From Tenacibaculum dicentrarchi (GTDB lineage: Bacteria; Bacteroidota; Bacteroidia; Flavobacteriales; Flavobacteriaceae): a stretch of 64,000 bases of DNA. The first letter of the stretch is position 1, and the number at the start of each line of letters is the position of its first letter. The notes under the pieces were generated by a model. That model was not told where the DNA came from. It did not search any database and saw nothing but the letters and a program-made list of their open reading frames with translations. Below are positions 51,450 through 61,135 of the stretch, one piece after another. Location of the stretch: positions 62,001 through 126,000 of the forward strand of contig NZ_OESZ01000012.1 in assembly GCF_900239345.1 (NCBI RefSeq), in the 5' to 3' direction. Both the position numbers and the translations under genes were made by a program.

Positions 51450-52565
51450 ATGAAACAGTTTTTAATATTTCTCATTCTTTTATTATTTTTTATCCAATGT
51501 AAAACATCAAAAGAAAAAGACAGCCAAACAATAACAGCAAACCAAAGTCCTATTAAATATGCAAAAGGCTTTGATATTATTACTGAAAATAATCAGAAAA
51601 AATTAATCATTAAAAAAGTATTTCAAAATTCAGATAAACAATTTGAATTTACACTTACCAATAAAACTGATATTTCTAAAAATCAACTAAAAATTCCTGT
51701 TGAAAAATTAGTCGTTACAAGTACTACGCATATACCGATGCTAGAACTTTTAAATAGTGAGGAAAAATTAGTCGGATTTCCACACACTAAATATATTTCA
51801 TCCAAAAAAACAAGAAAAATAATTGATACTGGTCATATTATAGAGCTTGGAAATGAACAAAATATGAACACCGAAAAACTACTCGAGTTACAGCCTGAAT
51901 TGTTGGTTGGTTTTTCGTTACATCCAAATAGTAAACTATACGAAAACATTAAAAAAGCAGGTATTCCTGTTGTTTTTAATGGCGATTGGTTAGAAGAAAC
52001 ACCTTTAGGAAGAGCCGAATGGATTAAATTTTTTGGTGTACTTTTAAATAAAGAAAAACAAGCCGATAGTATTTTTAATACGATTGAAAAAAATTATTTA
52101 GAAGCTAAAAAAACAGCTAAAAAAAGCTCTAATTATCCAACAATTTTATCAGGAAGTATGTTTAAAGAAGTTTGGAATGTTCCTGGAGGAAATAGTTTTA
52201 CAGCTACTTTTTTTAAAGATGCGCATTTAAATTATTTATGGAAAGAAACTAAAAATACGGGTAGTTTACAATTAAGTTTTGAAAGTGTTTTAGACAAAGC
52301 AAAAAATGCCGATTTTTGGCTTGGCTGCGGATTTTATCAAAATAGAAATGAAATTTTAAACGCCAATAAACATTATAAAGAATTCGATGCTTTAAAGAAT
52401 AAAAACACTTATACTATCGGTACAAAAAAAGGAAAAACAGGCGGACTTATCTATTTTGAATTAGCCCCAATTAGACCCGATTTAGTTTTAAAAGATATCA
52501 TCAAAATTACCAATCCAACCGCATTTCCCAATTATGAATTGACCTTTTTTGAGAAGATGAAATAA
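51450..52565 (+). CDS. BtuF-like ABC transporter substrate-binding protein
   Basis: 371 residues. A lipoprotein-like signal ends at C17 (LLFFIQC, non-canonical), followed by about 70 unassigned residues and then the periplasmic-binding domain: VVTSTTHIPMLELLNSEEKLVG, TEKLLELQPELLVGF, IKKAGIPVVFNGDWLEETPLGR. This is the class III binding-protein fold used for B12, iron-siderophores and heme. Being last in the cob operon, 13 bases after cobC, suggests corrinoid capture in the periplasm. The BtuC and BtuD partners are not in the window. Confidence 0.85.
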   Translation: MKQFLIFLILLLFFIQCKTSKEKDSQTITANQSPIKYAKGFDIITENNQKKLIIKKVFQNSDKQFEFTLTNKTDISKNQLKIPVEKLVVTSTTHIPMLELLNSEEKLVGFPHTKYISSKKTRKIIDTGHIIELGNEQNMNTEKLLELQPELLVGFSLHPNSKLYENIKKAGIPVVFNGDWLEETPLGRAEWIKFFGVLLNKEKQADSIFNTIEKNYLEAKKTAKKSSNYPTILSGSMFKEVWNVPGGNSFTATFFKDAHLNYLWKETKNTGSLQLSFESVLDKAKNADFWLGCGFYQNRNEILNANKHYKEFDALKNKNTYTIGTKKGKTGGLIYFELAPIRPDLVLKDIIKITNPTAFPNYELTFFEKMK

Positions 52566-52584
52566 ATTTCATCTGAAAAAAATA

Positions 52585-52720
52585 TAGTGGCAAATCAGGA
52601 TGAGAAACTGAACTAAATTCAGTTTGACGCATTTTTATTTTAAAACAAGGGGTTTTAACCCCTTGCCGTGCTATTTTGACATTACAAAAATTTTTAGAAT
52701 AAAATTTAAACAGGCTCTTA
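52585..52720 (-). repeat. Interspersed MITE-like repeat R1, copy d (one end missing)
   Basis: Minus strand: TAAGAGCCTGTTTAAATTTT, then the palindrome AAGGGGTTAAAACCCCTTG and GCGTCAAACTGAATTTAG and CATCCTGATTTGCC. It aligns with copies a and b; the far end is missing. It lies just after the BtuF-like gene. Confidence 0.78.
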
Positions 52721-52735
52721 TTATTACTATTTTAA

Positions 52736-53929
52736 TTATCTCAATTTATTTCGAGTAATTATATGTTTAAATTTTTCTTTCAAATCGCTTCCTGTATCAT
52801 AAACCATTTGTTCGTTTGATGGAAAATTTACCGATTGCAATCTTGTTAAATTAAAAAACGATTCATCTAAAGCCCTTCTATCGCCATCATAACGAGCGTA
52901 AATATGTTCAAAAATAAATTCGCTATCAATAGGAAAACTCTCTATTAATTGATTTGTTGAATTATCAAAATACTTTACAAGACCTGCTACTTTACTACTC
53001 TTAAATTGTGTAAAACGATATAACTGACATCTAATAGTTTTAAAATTATCAACTTTAATTTTAACACCTAAACTGTCTTTTACATAACCGCCCTTGTTAT
53101 CTTTTAAATATTTAAAGCCATCTTTAAGTTGTTTTTCTTTGATAATTTCTTTTTCGTGAATTTTTTCGGGCGAAATAACAATACTTCTCAAATTTAACTC
53201 CACATCAAAATCATACTTTACTAAACTATTTTTTTCCGCATGATAAACCGTCCATAAATTATTTAATCCATAGGTGTCTAATGCTAATAAATCAGCTTCT
53301 AACCTTCTCGGAATTATTTGATTTGTTTGATTATTTAAAGATACAAAAATATAATCTGTTCCTTTTAAATGTGCTTGTTTCTGTAAATCGTTGGTATTTT
53401 TATAATTTGGTGATATTTTATTTAATTTGGTAAAAACAGTATATGAATTTCTATAATTCATCTTATTTTGATAGCCAGTATTTAATAAACGAACACCCTT
53501 TTGATATAAATAATTAGCATAATTTTCTTTAGCTTCAATAATATTAGTATCGTAATTAACCAAGTTAAAATCTACAATTTTACCTGTTGAAGCGTCGGTT
53601 AAAGGTAATAAGGGCTTAATTTTTTCTTGCCTGTTTTTTAAGCGATGATAAAGTGTATAAATAGCTTCTAAATTTGCAGAATTTGCCTCTTTTTTTAAAT
53701 AATCTATTTTTTCTAAATCTCTATTTGTAGCCTTAAAAAAAGCATTTTGAAGCGTTATAACATAGGGTTGATTTTTCGCTTTATACTTGTTTTTTGCTAA
53801 TTTTTTAATTGATAAAGCAATTGCTTTTTCATAATCGCCTGTATTTAATGCTTTTTCAGTCGTTTTAAGACTGTTGCAAGAAAGCGTTAGAAATACTATA
53901 AAAAGTAGTAATAAAGTAGTTTTTTTCAT
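52736..53929 (-). CDS. Unassigned lipoprotein with TPR-like helices
   Basis: 397 residues. The lipobox FLTLSC gives lipid attachment at C18. ALNTGDYEKAIALSIKKL is like a TPR unit and is followed by other helical pairs (YANYLYQKGVRLL, NYRNSYTVFTKLN); the second half (about 200-397) has beta stretches with no clear family. I recall flavobacterial lipoproteins of this kind, with no known function. It is a single gene, with the M1 peptidase gene upstream on the same strand (67 bases). Confidence 0.78.
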   Translation of the reverse strand: MKKTTLLLLFIVFLTLSCNSLKTTEKALNTGDYEKAIALSIKKLAKNKYKAKNQPYVITLQNAFFKATNRDLEKIDYLKKEANSANLEAIYTLYHRLKNRQEKIKPLLPLTDASTGKIVDFNLVNYDTNIIEAKENYANYLYQKGVRLLNTGYQNKMNYRNSYTVFTKLNKISPNYKNTNDLQKQAHLKGTDYIFVSLNNQTNQIIPRRLEADLLALDTYGLNNLWTVYHAEKNSLVKYDFDVELNLRSIVISPEKIHEKEIIKEKQLKDGFKYLKDNKGGYVKDSLGVKIKVDNFKTIRCQLYRFTQFKSSKVAGLVKYFDNSTNQLIESFPIDSEFIFEHIYARYDGDRRALDESFFNLTRLQSVNFPSNEQMVYDTGSDLKEKFKHIITRNKLR

Positions 53930-53996
53930 GAGTTTTAAATTTTGATAACAAAAGCAACTAATATGCCAATAATTAAGAATTTCGTTTAACTATTTT

Positions 53997-56444
53997 TTAT
54001 TCCAATAATTGCGCCATTGCCATTTTTGCAATTTCAATATTTTTTAATTTATTAGGATGATTCTCTTTCTTTTGTTTTTGCACCAACTCACGCAATAAAT
54101 TTACGCCTACTTTATCAAAACCATATTGTTTATATTGCATTCCTTTCGAAACAATATCTGCCGATAAATTTTTAATAGCCTGTATATTATTACTTTTTGC
54201 AATTTTTAAATACGCCTTTTTATACAACGATTGTATTTGATTATCTTGGCTTAAATACATCCCCGACATTACATTGCTTGCGATAAAAACAAGCTCATCG
54301 TCGTCATTTTCTTCTAAATAAATACGTGTTAAAGGGTTTGCTATAATTTTTTTGACTTCAATAGGCAGTGTTTTTGATTTTTGAATTGCTAATTTTTTAT
54401 CAACATAATACATCGCTACTAACGATTTTCCTAAAACTGCATACGATGTACTTTGCAAGCCTTTTTCAAAAACCGATTTTAATTCAGGGTCGGTTAATTT
54501 CCCTAAAGTTTCAATAGCAGCTGCTTGCACCAATGTTTTCGAATCGTTTACAGCACGTTCTTTTATTTTTTCAATGGCGGTTTTTTTAGCATTCTTATTC
54601 GCTAAACTAATGTTTTCTAAGGCTAAAATTCTAAGTTTATAAAAATCGGCGGTCATAGCATTTACAACTGCATTAAAGGCTTTTTTATCATCTTGATGCT
54701 TGGATACCTCCAATAAAGCCTCTTTTTTATGTTGATAATTAGTCGCATATTTTAGTTGATAAATATAATCGCTTAAAACTTTATTTTCAAAAATATCACA
54801 TAATAAAACACCGTCAGCATTTACCTGAATTAAGCTTGGTTGTTTTACAAATGCAAATGTGAACGAAGCATCTTTATCATTTACAAAAACAGTATGACGC
54901 GTTGGTTTATCACCTTCAAAAATATCAATAGCTAAAGGAAATTTAAAGTCATTTTCTTGAGTTTGTATTATATTTACGCTTACTGTTTTTCGTAATTTAT
55001 TATAATCATAAGAAATTTCCAATACAGGATGTCCGCTATTAAAATACCATTGCTTAAAAAACCAATTTAAGTCTTTTCCTGTAATTTCTTCAAAAGATAA
55101 TCGCAATTGATGTGCCTCAGCAGTGCCGTATTTATTAGCGGTTAAATAATGTTTTAAACCCGCATAAAATGCTTGATCGCCTACATAATTTCGCAGCATA
55201 TGTAAAATTGCGCCACCTTTATTATAGCTAACAGCATCAAACATATCTTCTTTATCAGTGTAATTAAAACGCACCAAATGTTTATCAAAATTCTGCCCGT
55301 TTTTATAGCCTTCAATATCTTCTAATAAATGTGCATCGGCAGCATTTTTTCCATATTTATATTCCTGCCATAAATATTCGCTGTAATTAGCAAAACTCTC
55401 ATTTACCGTTAAATTACTCCAACTTTCAGCCGTTACATAATTACCAAACCAATGATGAAAAGCTTCGTGTGCAATGGTGTTTTCATGGATGTTTTCATCA
55501 ATTAATTGCCCTGGCATTTGATAGGCATTTTCGCCATGAATTACCGCCGTAGTATTTTCCATCGCACCACTTACATAATCACGCCCTACAATTTGTGCGT
55601 ATTTATTCCACGGATATTCGATGCCTGTAATTTTCGAGAAAAAACCCAACATTTCAGGCGTATTTCCAAAAATAGCCTTTGCGTGTGGTGCATATTTTTT
55701 TTCGACATAATAATTTACAGGGATATTCTTATAGGTATCTTTTACAATTTCATATTCGCCTACGCCCATAAAAAATAAATACGGCGCATGTTTTTGAGTA
55801 AAATTCCAATAATCGGTACGAGTTCCGTTGCTGTTTTTCTGTTGATTTTCTAATTTACCGTTCGATAATGTTACATATTTATCAGGAACAGTTATATAAA
55901 TTTCTTGTGAAGTTTTCTGATTAGGCGCATCAATTGTAGGAAACCAACAACTACTTGCTTCGGTTTCCCCTTGAGTCCAAACTTGGGTTGGTTTATTTTT
56001 ATCTAAACCTGTCGGATTTATAAAATATAATCCTTTTGCCGAAGTAATAGCAGTACTTCCTTTTTCTTTTACCTTTTCAGGACGTGCCGTATATTTTATA
56101 TAAATGATAAATTCTTCATTTTTTTTATAGACGCGAGGCAAATCAATAATCAATTTAAAATCATCATAATTATAGGCTAATTTTTGATTATTCATCGTTA
56201 TTTTATCAATAAGCATGGCTTTAGCATCTAAAATAACCTTATCGGTTTGATAAAAATGAGGTTTTAACCTTATCCAAGCCTCGCCGTTTAATTGCTTTTC
56301 TTTAAAATTAAAATCAACCTTTAATTTAGTGTGAATTAAATCGTGAATTTTAGCTGTTTCAGGATGATAAACAGCAGTCGACTGTGAAAATAAATTCAGT
56401 GTACAAAAAAGGAGTATCAGTATAAAAGCGCTTTGAAACTTCAT
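53997..56444 (-). CDS. M1 family metallopeptidase (aminopeptidase N-like)
   Basis: 815 residues from the ATG MKFQSAFILILLF (signal peptide to about residue 21). The exopeptidase motif GAMENTTAVIHG and the zinc site HEAFHHWFGN with a downstream Glu in NESFANYSEYLW are complete. C-terminal helical (HEAT-like) region from about residue 560 (AVVNAMTADFYKLRILALEN). It is exported, and likely trims peptides in the periplasm or outside. A TTG 24 bases upstream is open but would spoil the signal peptide. Confidence 0.92.
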   Translation of the reverse strand: MKFQSAFILILLFCTLNLFSQSTAVYHPETAKIHDLIHTKLKVDFNFKEKQLNGEAWIRLKPHFYQTDKVILDAKAMLIDKITMNNQKLAYNYDDFKLIIDLPRVYKKNEEFIIYIKYTARPEKVKEKGSTAITSAKGLYFINPTGLDKNKPTQVWTQGETEASSCWFPTIDAPNQKTSQEIYITVPDKYVTLSNGKLENQQKNSNGTRTDYWNFTQKHAPYLFFMGVGEYEIVKDTYKNIPVNYYVEKKYAPHAKAIFGNTPEMLGFFSKITGIEYPWNKYAQIVGRDYVSGAMENTTAVIHGENAYQMPGQLIDENIHENTIAHEAFHHWFGNYVTAESWSNLTVNESFANYSEYLWQEYKYGKNAADAHLLEDIEGYKNGQNFDKHLVRFNYTDKEDMFDAVSYNKGGAILHMLRNYVGDQAFYAGLKHYLTANKYGTAEAHQLRLSFEEITGKDLNWFFKQWYFNSGHPVLEISYDYNKLRKTVSVNIIQTQENDFKFPLAIDIFEGDKPTRHTVFVNDKDASFTFAFVKQPSLIQVNADGVLLCDIFENKVLSDYIYQLKYATNYQHKKEALLEVSKHQDDKKAFNAVVNAMTADFYKLRILALENISLANKNAKKTAIEKIKERAVNDSKTLVQAAAIETLGKLTDPELKSVFEKGLQSTSYAVLGKSLVAMYYVDKKLAIQKSKTLPIEVKKIIANPLTRIYLEENDDDELVFIASNVMSGMYLSQDNQIQSLYKKAYLKIAKSNNIQAIKNLSADIVSKGMQYKQYGFDKVGVNLLRELVQKQKKENHPNKLKNIEIAKMAMAQLLE

Positions 56445-56515
56445 AAAATAGTTTAATTTGAACCTCAAAAATAAGAAATTCTATTTGGAGACTTGTTAAT
56501 GCGTCGTTAAAAAGA

Positions 56516-56541
56516 AAAACCATCAATAAGTTGATGGTTTT
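56516..56541 (-). terminator. Terminator of the DUF4252 operon
   Basis: Perfect 11-base arms (AAAACCATCAA and TTGATGGTTTT) with a 4-base loop, followed on the minus strand by a T-rich run. Confidence 0.8.
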
Positions 56542-56565
56542 CGTTTTTTATTTTTAAGATTATTG

Positions 56566-57072
56566 TTATTTATCCTTAGAAAAAGTAGCTGCTAATTTTG
56601 ACATTTTATTAATATCAATAGTACCTGTTAAAAATACAATTATTGATTCTGCCTTGCCATTTTCACCTTTTTTATCCTTTATAAACATTAAAACCTCACT
56701 TACAAAATTTTTGTTTTTAGTTGATTTTACATAAATTTTTACACGAGAATTTTCATCTTTTATACGCATCAACGCTACCAGATTATTTTTGCTAACAGCA
56801 CTTTTAAGCAGCTGTTCCATTTGAACAACAACACTTGGCTTTTTGGTTGAAAATACTTTTAACTCGTCTAAATTTTTAACCATATTAAAAACCTCGATAG
56901 CTTCGTTATCTTGTGAATTTACATCAAATTTTGAGAGCATTTCAAAAGCATCTTTGTTTACAATTACTGACGATACATCGTCCATATCTTCTAGTTTATC
57001 AAATATTGATTGCCCAAAACTTAGGTTTACTGTAAATATCAATCCTATTATTATTGTTATAATTTTCGTCAT
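56566..57072 (-). CDS. DUF4252 protein
   Basis: 168 residues with a signal peptide (MTKIITIIIGLIFTVNLSFGQ). The mature part fits DUF4252: SIFDKLEDMDDVSSVIVNKD, FDVNSQDNEAIEVF, IKDKKGENGKAESIIVFLTG. In flavobacteria such genes usually sit behind an ECF sigma factor and a small membrane protein. Here the small membrane protein is present (57085-57312) but I see no sigma factor. The function is unknown. Confidence 0.85.
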   Translation of the reverse strand: MTKIITIIIGLIFTVNLSFGQSIFDKLEDMDDVSSVIVNKDAFEMLSKFDVNSQDNEAIEVFNMVKNLDELKVFSTKKPSVVVQMEQLLKSAVSKNNLVALMRIKDENSRVKIYVKSTKNKNFVSEVLMFIKDKKGENGKAESIIVFLTGTIDINKMSKLAATFSKDK

Positions 57073-57084
57073 CTTTTTTAGCTT

Positions 57085-57312
57085 TTATTTTACGCTATTT
57101 ATTACTTTTTGTACTGTTTTATCGTAGGTATTTAAACGTGCTAGGGCATTATTTCCTTTGTTTAAATTTTCTGAAACTAACTGTAATGCTACTGTTATTT
57201 GCAAAAATTGTTTTCTTTGCTGATAGTCTTCATATTTTTTATTTCCTACAAAAAATAACACTAGAAGTGCTATTGCTGCTACTGCTATCCATTTTTTTTT
57301 AACTTTTTCCAT
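57085..57312 (-). CDS. Small single-span membrane protein of the DUF4252 operon
   Basis: 75 residues from the ATG (MEKVKKKWIAVAAIALLVLF), with one membrane helix at about 9-25 and a helical periplasmic tail (QFLQITVALQLVSENLNKG). The reading frame stays open for another 90 bases upstream, coding FFKKIEKEIVIKDIELK, which looks like the cytoplasmic part of a longer anti-sigma-like protein but has only TTG/GTG starts. The true N-terminus is uncertain; it may be truncated. It is 12 bases before the DUF4252 gene. Confidence 0.65.
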   Translation of the reverse strand: MEKVKKKWIAVAAIALLVLFFVGNKKYEDYQQRKQFLQITVALQLVSENLNKGNNALARLNTYDKTVQKVINSVK

Positions 57313-57534
57313 TTTCAATTCAATATCTTTGATAACTATTTCTTTTTCAATCTTTTTAAAGAACACAATAACAAATATATTCTTACAAATGTAATGCCAA
57401 GTTAACAAGTATATTGCTTACTTGCCTATTTTTAAAAGGTCTTTTTATCCTTCATTTTAAGTTTATTACATCAAACTTAATAAAAAAATAATATTATTCA
57501 TTAAATTGCGTTAATAATAGCTAATATATTCCTT

Positions 57535-58953
57535 ATGAAATTATTTAAAGCATTTTCTAGTACCTTTTTCAGCTTATTTTTATTGATATCAGTTGTTTCT
57601 TGCAGTAAAAAAGCAGCAACTCCAAGTGATATTCAAATTCAAAATTTTATATGGAAAGGATTAAATGCCAATTATTTATGGCAAGACAAAGTAGCTGATT
57701 TATCCGATAAACGCTTTACAACCGACCAAGAATTATATGCTTTTTTATCAGAAACAGAAAACCCGTCAGACTTTTTTGAAAAATTATTATACAAAAGAAA
57801 TGAGCTAGATAAATGGTCGTGGATTGTTGATGATTATCTTGCCTTAGAGCAATCTTTTCAAGGAACAAGCCAAACCACAGGGATGGAATTTGGCTTAAAA
57901 AAATTCAAAACAAATGCTAGCGAAGTTTTTGGTTATGTTCGTTATGTTGTTTCAGGAACAGACGCCGATACTAAAGGTATTAAAAGAGGGATGATTTTCA
58001 CCCAAGTAAATGGCACACCAATAAACGATAAAAATTACAAAGAATTATTATTTTCAAACGCAAATTCATACACTATTAATTTAGCCGATTATAATAATGG
58101 TGATCCAATAACAAATACAACAAGCTATACTCTTGAAAAAAGTATTTATACCGAAAACCCGATTCATATTGCCAAAACAATTGAGCATGCGGGACAAAAA
58201 ATGGGCTACTTAATGTATAATAGTTTTACCGCAAATTTTGATTCTGAGTTAAACCAAACGTTTCTTAAGTTTAAAACAGCAGGTATTCAAAATTTAATTA
58301 TTGATTTAAGATATAACGGCGGTGGTTCTGTAAACACAGCAACCCGATTAGCAAGTATGATTACAGGGCAATTTACAGGTGATATTTTTGCAAAACAACG
58401 CTGGAATAGTAAATATATGGCAGTTCTTAATCCTGATGATATTACCAATAAATTTACAGATAAAATAAGTGCTTCTGAAGCAATTAACAGTTTAAACCTA
58501 AGCAATATTTATTTTATTACTACAGAAAGCTCAGCATCGGCATCTGAATTAATTATTAATGGTTTAGTGCCACATATTAACGTAAAAACAGTCGGAAGTA
58601 AAACCCACGGAAAATATGTAGGTTCAATTACATTATATGACTCTCCTACTTTTAGCAAAAAAGACATTAATACAGCACATAATTGGGCAATGCAACCCAT
58701 TGTTTTAGAAATTGTAAACAAAGATAATCATAACGATAAAGAAGGGATTTCACCAACAGTAACACGTTTTGAAGACTTTGGTAACTTAGGCGAATTAGGT
58801 AACAAAACCGAGCCTTTACTAGCAAAAACACTTCAACTGATAAGTTCAGGAGCTCGTGGAAATACGAATAATAACATAACTCAATTAGAAACAATTGGAA
58901 GTTCAAAATCAAACAATGTAAACTACAACACCATGTATGTTGATTTAAAATAA
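57535..58953 (+). CDS. S41 family (C-terminal processing) peptidase lipoprotein
   Basis: 472 residues. A lipobox with Cys at about 23 (VVSC) follows a signal segment. A degraded PDZ-like part (IKRGMIFTQVNGTPINDKNY) precedes the peptidase S41 domain: NLIIDLRYNGGGSVNTATRL, TTESSASASELIINGL with the nucleophile Ser, and GSKTHGKYVG with the Lys. The likely role is a surface or periplasmic tail-specific protease. It is divergent from the DUF4252 operon and ends at a terminator. Confidence 0.9.
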   Translation: MKLFKAFSSTFFSLFLLISVVSCSKKAATPSDIQIQNFIWKGLNANYLWQDKVADLSDKRFTTDQELYAFLSETENPSDFFEKLLYKRNELDKWSWIVDDYLALEQSFQGTSQTTGMEFGLKKFKTNASEVFGYVRYVVSGTDADTKGIKRGMIFTQVNGTPINDKNYKELLFSNANSYTINLADYNNGDPITNTTSYTLEKSIYTENPIHIAKTIEHAGQKMGYLMYNSFTANFDSELNQTFLKFKTAGIQNLIIDLRYNGGGSVNTATRLASMITGQFTGDIFAKQRWNSKYMAVLNPDDITNKFTDKISASEAINSLNLSNIYFITTESSASASELIINGLVPHINVKTVGSKTHGKYVGSITLYDSPTFSKKDINTAHNWAMQPIVLEIVNKDNHNDKEGISPTVTRFEDFGNLGELGNKTEPLLAKTLQLISSGARGNTNNNITQLETIGSSKSNNVNYNTMYVDLK

Positions 58954-58980
58954 TACTTCTTTTTAATAAAAAACTAAGAA

Positions 58981-59010
58981 AACCTAACTGAAAAAGTTGG
59001 GTTTTTTTAA
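58981..59010 (+). terminator. Terminator of the S41 peptidase gene
   Basis: Nine-base stem AACCTAACT / AGTTGGGTT (one G-T pair) with loop GAAAA and a run of T. Confidence 0.8.
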
Positions 59011-59023
59011 TAGATAAATAATA

Positions 59024-59959
59024 CTATTTTATTTCTTGATTTTCAAGCATCTCAGGTCTAAATGGGGTCATTTTATCAGCATCTAATTTTTTAGCATATT
59101 TGTATCCTGACTTCCACCATTTGGCCATTAATTTTTTATCAAAAACTAAAGTATTTGTTGTTAAAACAGTTGGTGTGTAATATAAATTTAATTTTACATC
59201 ATGATGTTTTGCAGATAATTTACCAATGGTAATATTATGTTTTTCTACATGCTCTAGCAAAAAACCAAAAACATCTAGCATTAGCGAAAATGGATTTTTA
59301 GCAGGCATTCTATTAATTTGATTCACCTCGGTTTCTAAAATAATCGCATCAATTTCTTTAGCACCACGTAAAATAGCTTCTCTTATAGGTACTAAACTTC
59401 CAAAACCACCATCAGCATACTGATAGCCATTTTTTTCTAACAAACTCATAAAAGGTACGTAATTACACGAGCCCCAAATCCAATCACAAAAATCTTCGTA
59501 AGTACATTCTGAAATCGCTTTATATTCAATCTGATTTGCTGTTAAGTTTGACACCGTTACCACAACTTCCTTATTTTTTTCACGAATTTCATCATACATT
59601 TCACGAGTAACATTCTTTTTAATCAATTTTCTTAAATTTTTACTTTCCCCAAAGGTTTTTCTTCCATTTAAGAAGTTCCAAAATGTATTTATATGCCTAA
59701 TAGATATTACTTTTTCTCCATGAACTATCTTTATTTTAAAAGGACTATTACTAAAAATAGATTTTTGATTTACATTAGTATATAGTTTCTTTAAAGAATC
59801 TACTTTTCCTAGTGCTAAATGCGAAACCATTAAACTACCTGTTGATGTTCCTACAAATAAGTCATAGTCTTTTTTCTTTTCTTTCATTAAAAATTCAGCT
59901 ACACCACCCGCAAATGCGCCTTTGCTTCCTCCTCCAGAAATTACCAATGCTTTTTTCAT
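59024..59959 (-). CDS. Patatin-like phospholipase
   Basis: 311 residues. The oxyanion hole ISGGGSKGAFAGG (7-19), nucleophile elbow FVGTSTGSL (S39) and the catalytic Asp in YADGGFGSL (about 198) are intact. No signal peptide, so it may act in the cytoplasm or be exported otherwise. It would hydrolyse acyl esters of phospholipids. It is convergent with the S41 gene and divergent from the BNR-repeat gene. Confidence 0.9.
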   Translation of the reverse strand: MKKALVISGGGSKGAFAGGVAEFLMKEKKKDYDLFVGTSTGSLMVSHLALGKVDSLKKLYTNVNQKSIFSNSPFKIKIVHGEKVISIRHINTFWNFLNGRKTFGESKNLRKLIKKNVTREMYDEIREKNKEVVVTVSNLTANQIEYKAISECTYEDFCDWIWGSCNYVPFMSLLEKNGYQYADGGFGSLVPIREAILRGAKEIDAIILETEVNQINRMPAKNPFSLMLDVFGFLLEHVEKHNITIGKLSAKHHDVKLNLYYTPTVLTTNTLVFDKKLMAKWWKSGYKYAKKLDADKMTPFRPEMLENQEIK

Positions 59960-60020
59960 GTTTTTTTTCAGATAAGTGAATTGATTTGGTTATTTTTAAT
60001 ATTGTAAAAATATCAAAAAA

Positions 60021-61088
60021 ATGAACCGTTTCCCTATTTTAATTTTAGTGTTATTTATTTCTTTTTCTTGTCAAAAAACTTCACTAAAAAAAGTTAGCTC
60101 TAGAAAATTTAAAAATATTAAAATCAGTCAATTTAAACAAGAAAACAGCAGTATTCGTGCGCTTAAAATTATCAATAAAAATGAAATTGTTTTTGCGGGT
60201 TCAAACGGAATAATTGGTACTACTAAAAATGGCGGAAAATCTTGGAATCAAACACAAATACGTTATCAAGACACGATTATTCCTAATTTTAGAAGCATTG
60301 CCCTAACTAAAAATGCTGTTTTTGCTTTATCTATTGAAAACCCTGCATTGTTATATAAAATTACTGCCGATACCACAAAAATTGTCTATATAGAAAAACA
60401 TCCGAAGGTATTTTACAACAGTTTACATTTTTTTGATGATAAAAAACACGGAATTGCCGTAGGAGATCCTACAGATAAAGAAAATTGTGCGGCTATTATT
60501 TTAACTTCGGATGGCGGAAATTCTTGGACAAAATTGCCTTGTAATAAATCTCCAAAACTAGAAAAAGGAGAAGCTTTTTATGCGGCAAGTAACACCAATA
60601 TTGCAATAATTAATAACACGGTTTGGATTGCTTCTGGCGGTACAAAATCGAGGGTTTTAAAATCTACCGATTTCGGAAATACTTGGGAAGTTTATAATAC
60701 ACCAATTACACAAGGAAATACTGGTGATGGTATTTATTCCATTGCTTTTTATGATGAAAATAACGGATTTATTATTGGAGGAAACTACACCAAACCAACC
60801 GATAATTGCGCCAACAAAGCCCTTACTTCCGACGGAGGAAAAACCTGGAAATTAGTAGCTAAAAATCAAAATCCAACCTATAAAAGTTGCGTACAATATG
60901 TACCAAACACCAACGGAAAAGAACTTTTTGCTGTCGGAATAACAGGAGTTTCATTTTCTAATGATAACGGGTATTCTTGGCGAAAAGTAAGCGAAGAGCC
61001 TTATTATAGTATTCAATTTTTTGATAAAAATACGGCATGGTTATCTGGTCATAAAAAAATAGGGAAATTAAATCTTGGTAAAATGTAA
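60021..61088 (+). CDS. BNR/Asp-box repeat lipoprotein (YCF48-like)
   Basis: 355 residues. Lipobox FISFSC places the lipid on C17. Five Asp-box motifs are spread along the protein (TKNGGKSW, TSDGGNSW, STDFGNTW, TSDGGKTW, SNDNGYSW), consistent with a six- or seven-bladed propeller. Such proteins are often annotated as oxidoreductase or sialidase-like, but no catalytic residues of a sialidase are recognisable. The function is unknown. It precedes the metallophosphoesterase by 47 bases. Confidence 0.85.
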   Translation: MNRFPILILVLFISFSCQKTSLKKVSSRKFKNIKISQFKQENSSIRALKIINKNEIVFAGSNGIIGTTKNGGKSWNQTQIRYQDTIIPNFRSIALTKNAVFALSIENPALLYKITADTTKIVYIEKHPKVFYNSLHFFDDKKHGIAVGDPTDKENCAAIILTSDGGNSWTKLPCNKSPKLEKGEAFYAASNTNIAIINNTVWIASGGTKSRVLKSTDFGNTWEVYNTPITQGNTGDGIYSIAFYDENNGFIIGGNYTKPTDNCANKALTSDGGKTWKLVAKNQNPTYKSCVQYVPNTNGKELFAVGITGVSFSNDNGYSWRKVSEEPYYSIQFFDKNTAWLSGHKKIGKLNLGKM

Positions 61089-61135
61089 TTATTTTTAATA
61101 ACTTGTGTTAAAAAACAGAATATTTAAGAAGTTTA

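Noticed and set aside
56445-56468. An 8-codon TTG extension of the M1 peptidase
   Set aside because: It would put charged residues before the signal peptide; the ATG gives a normal one.
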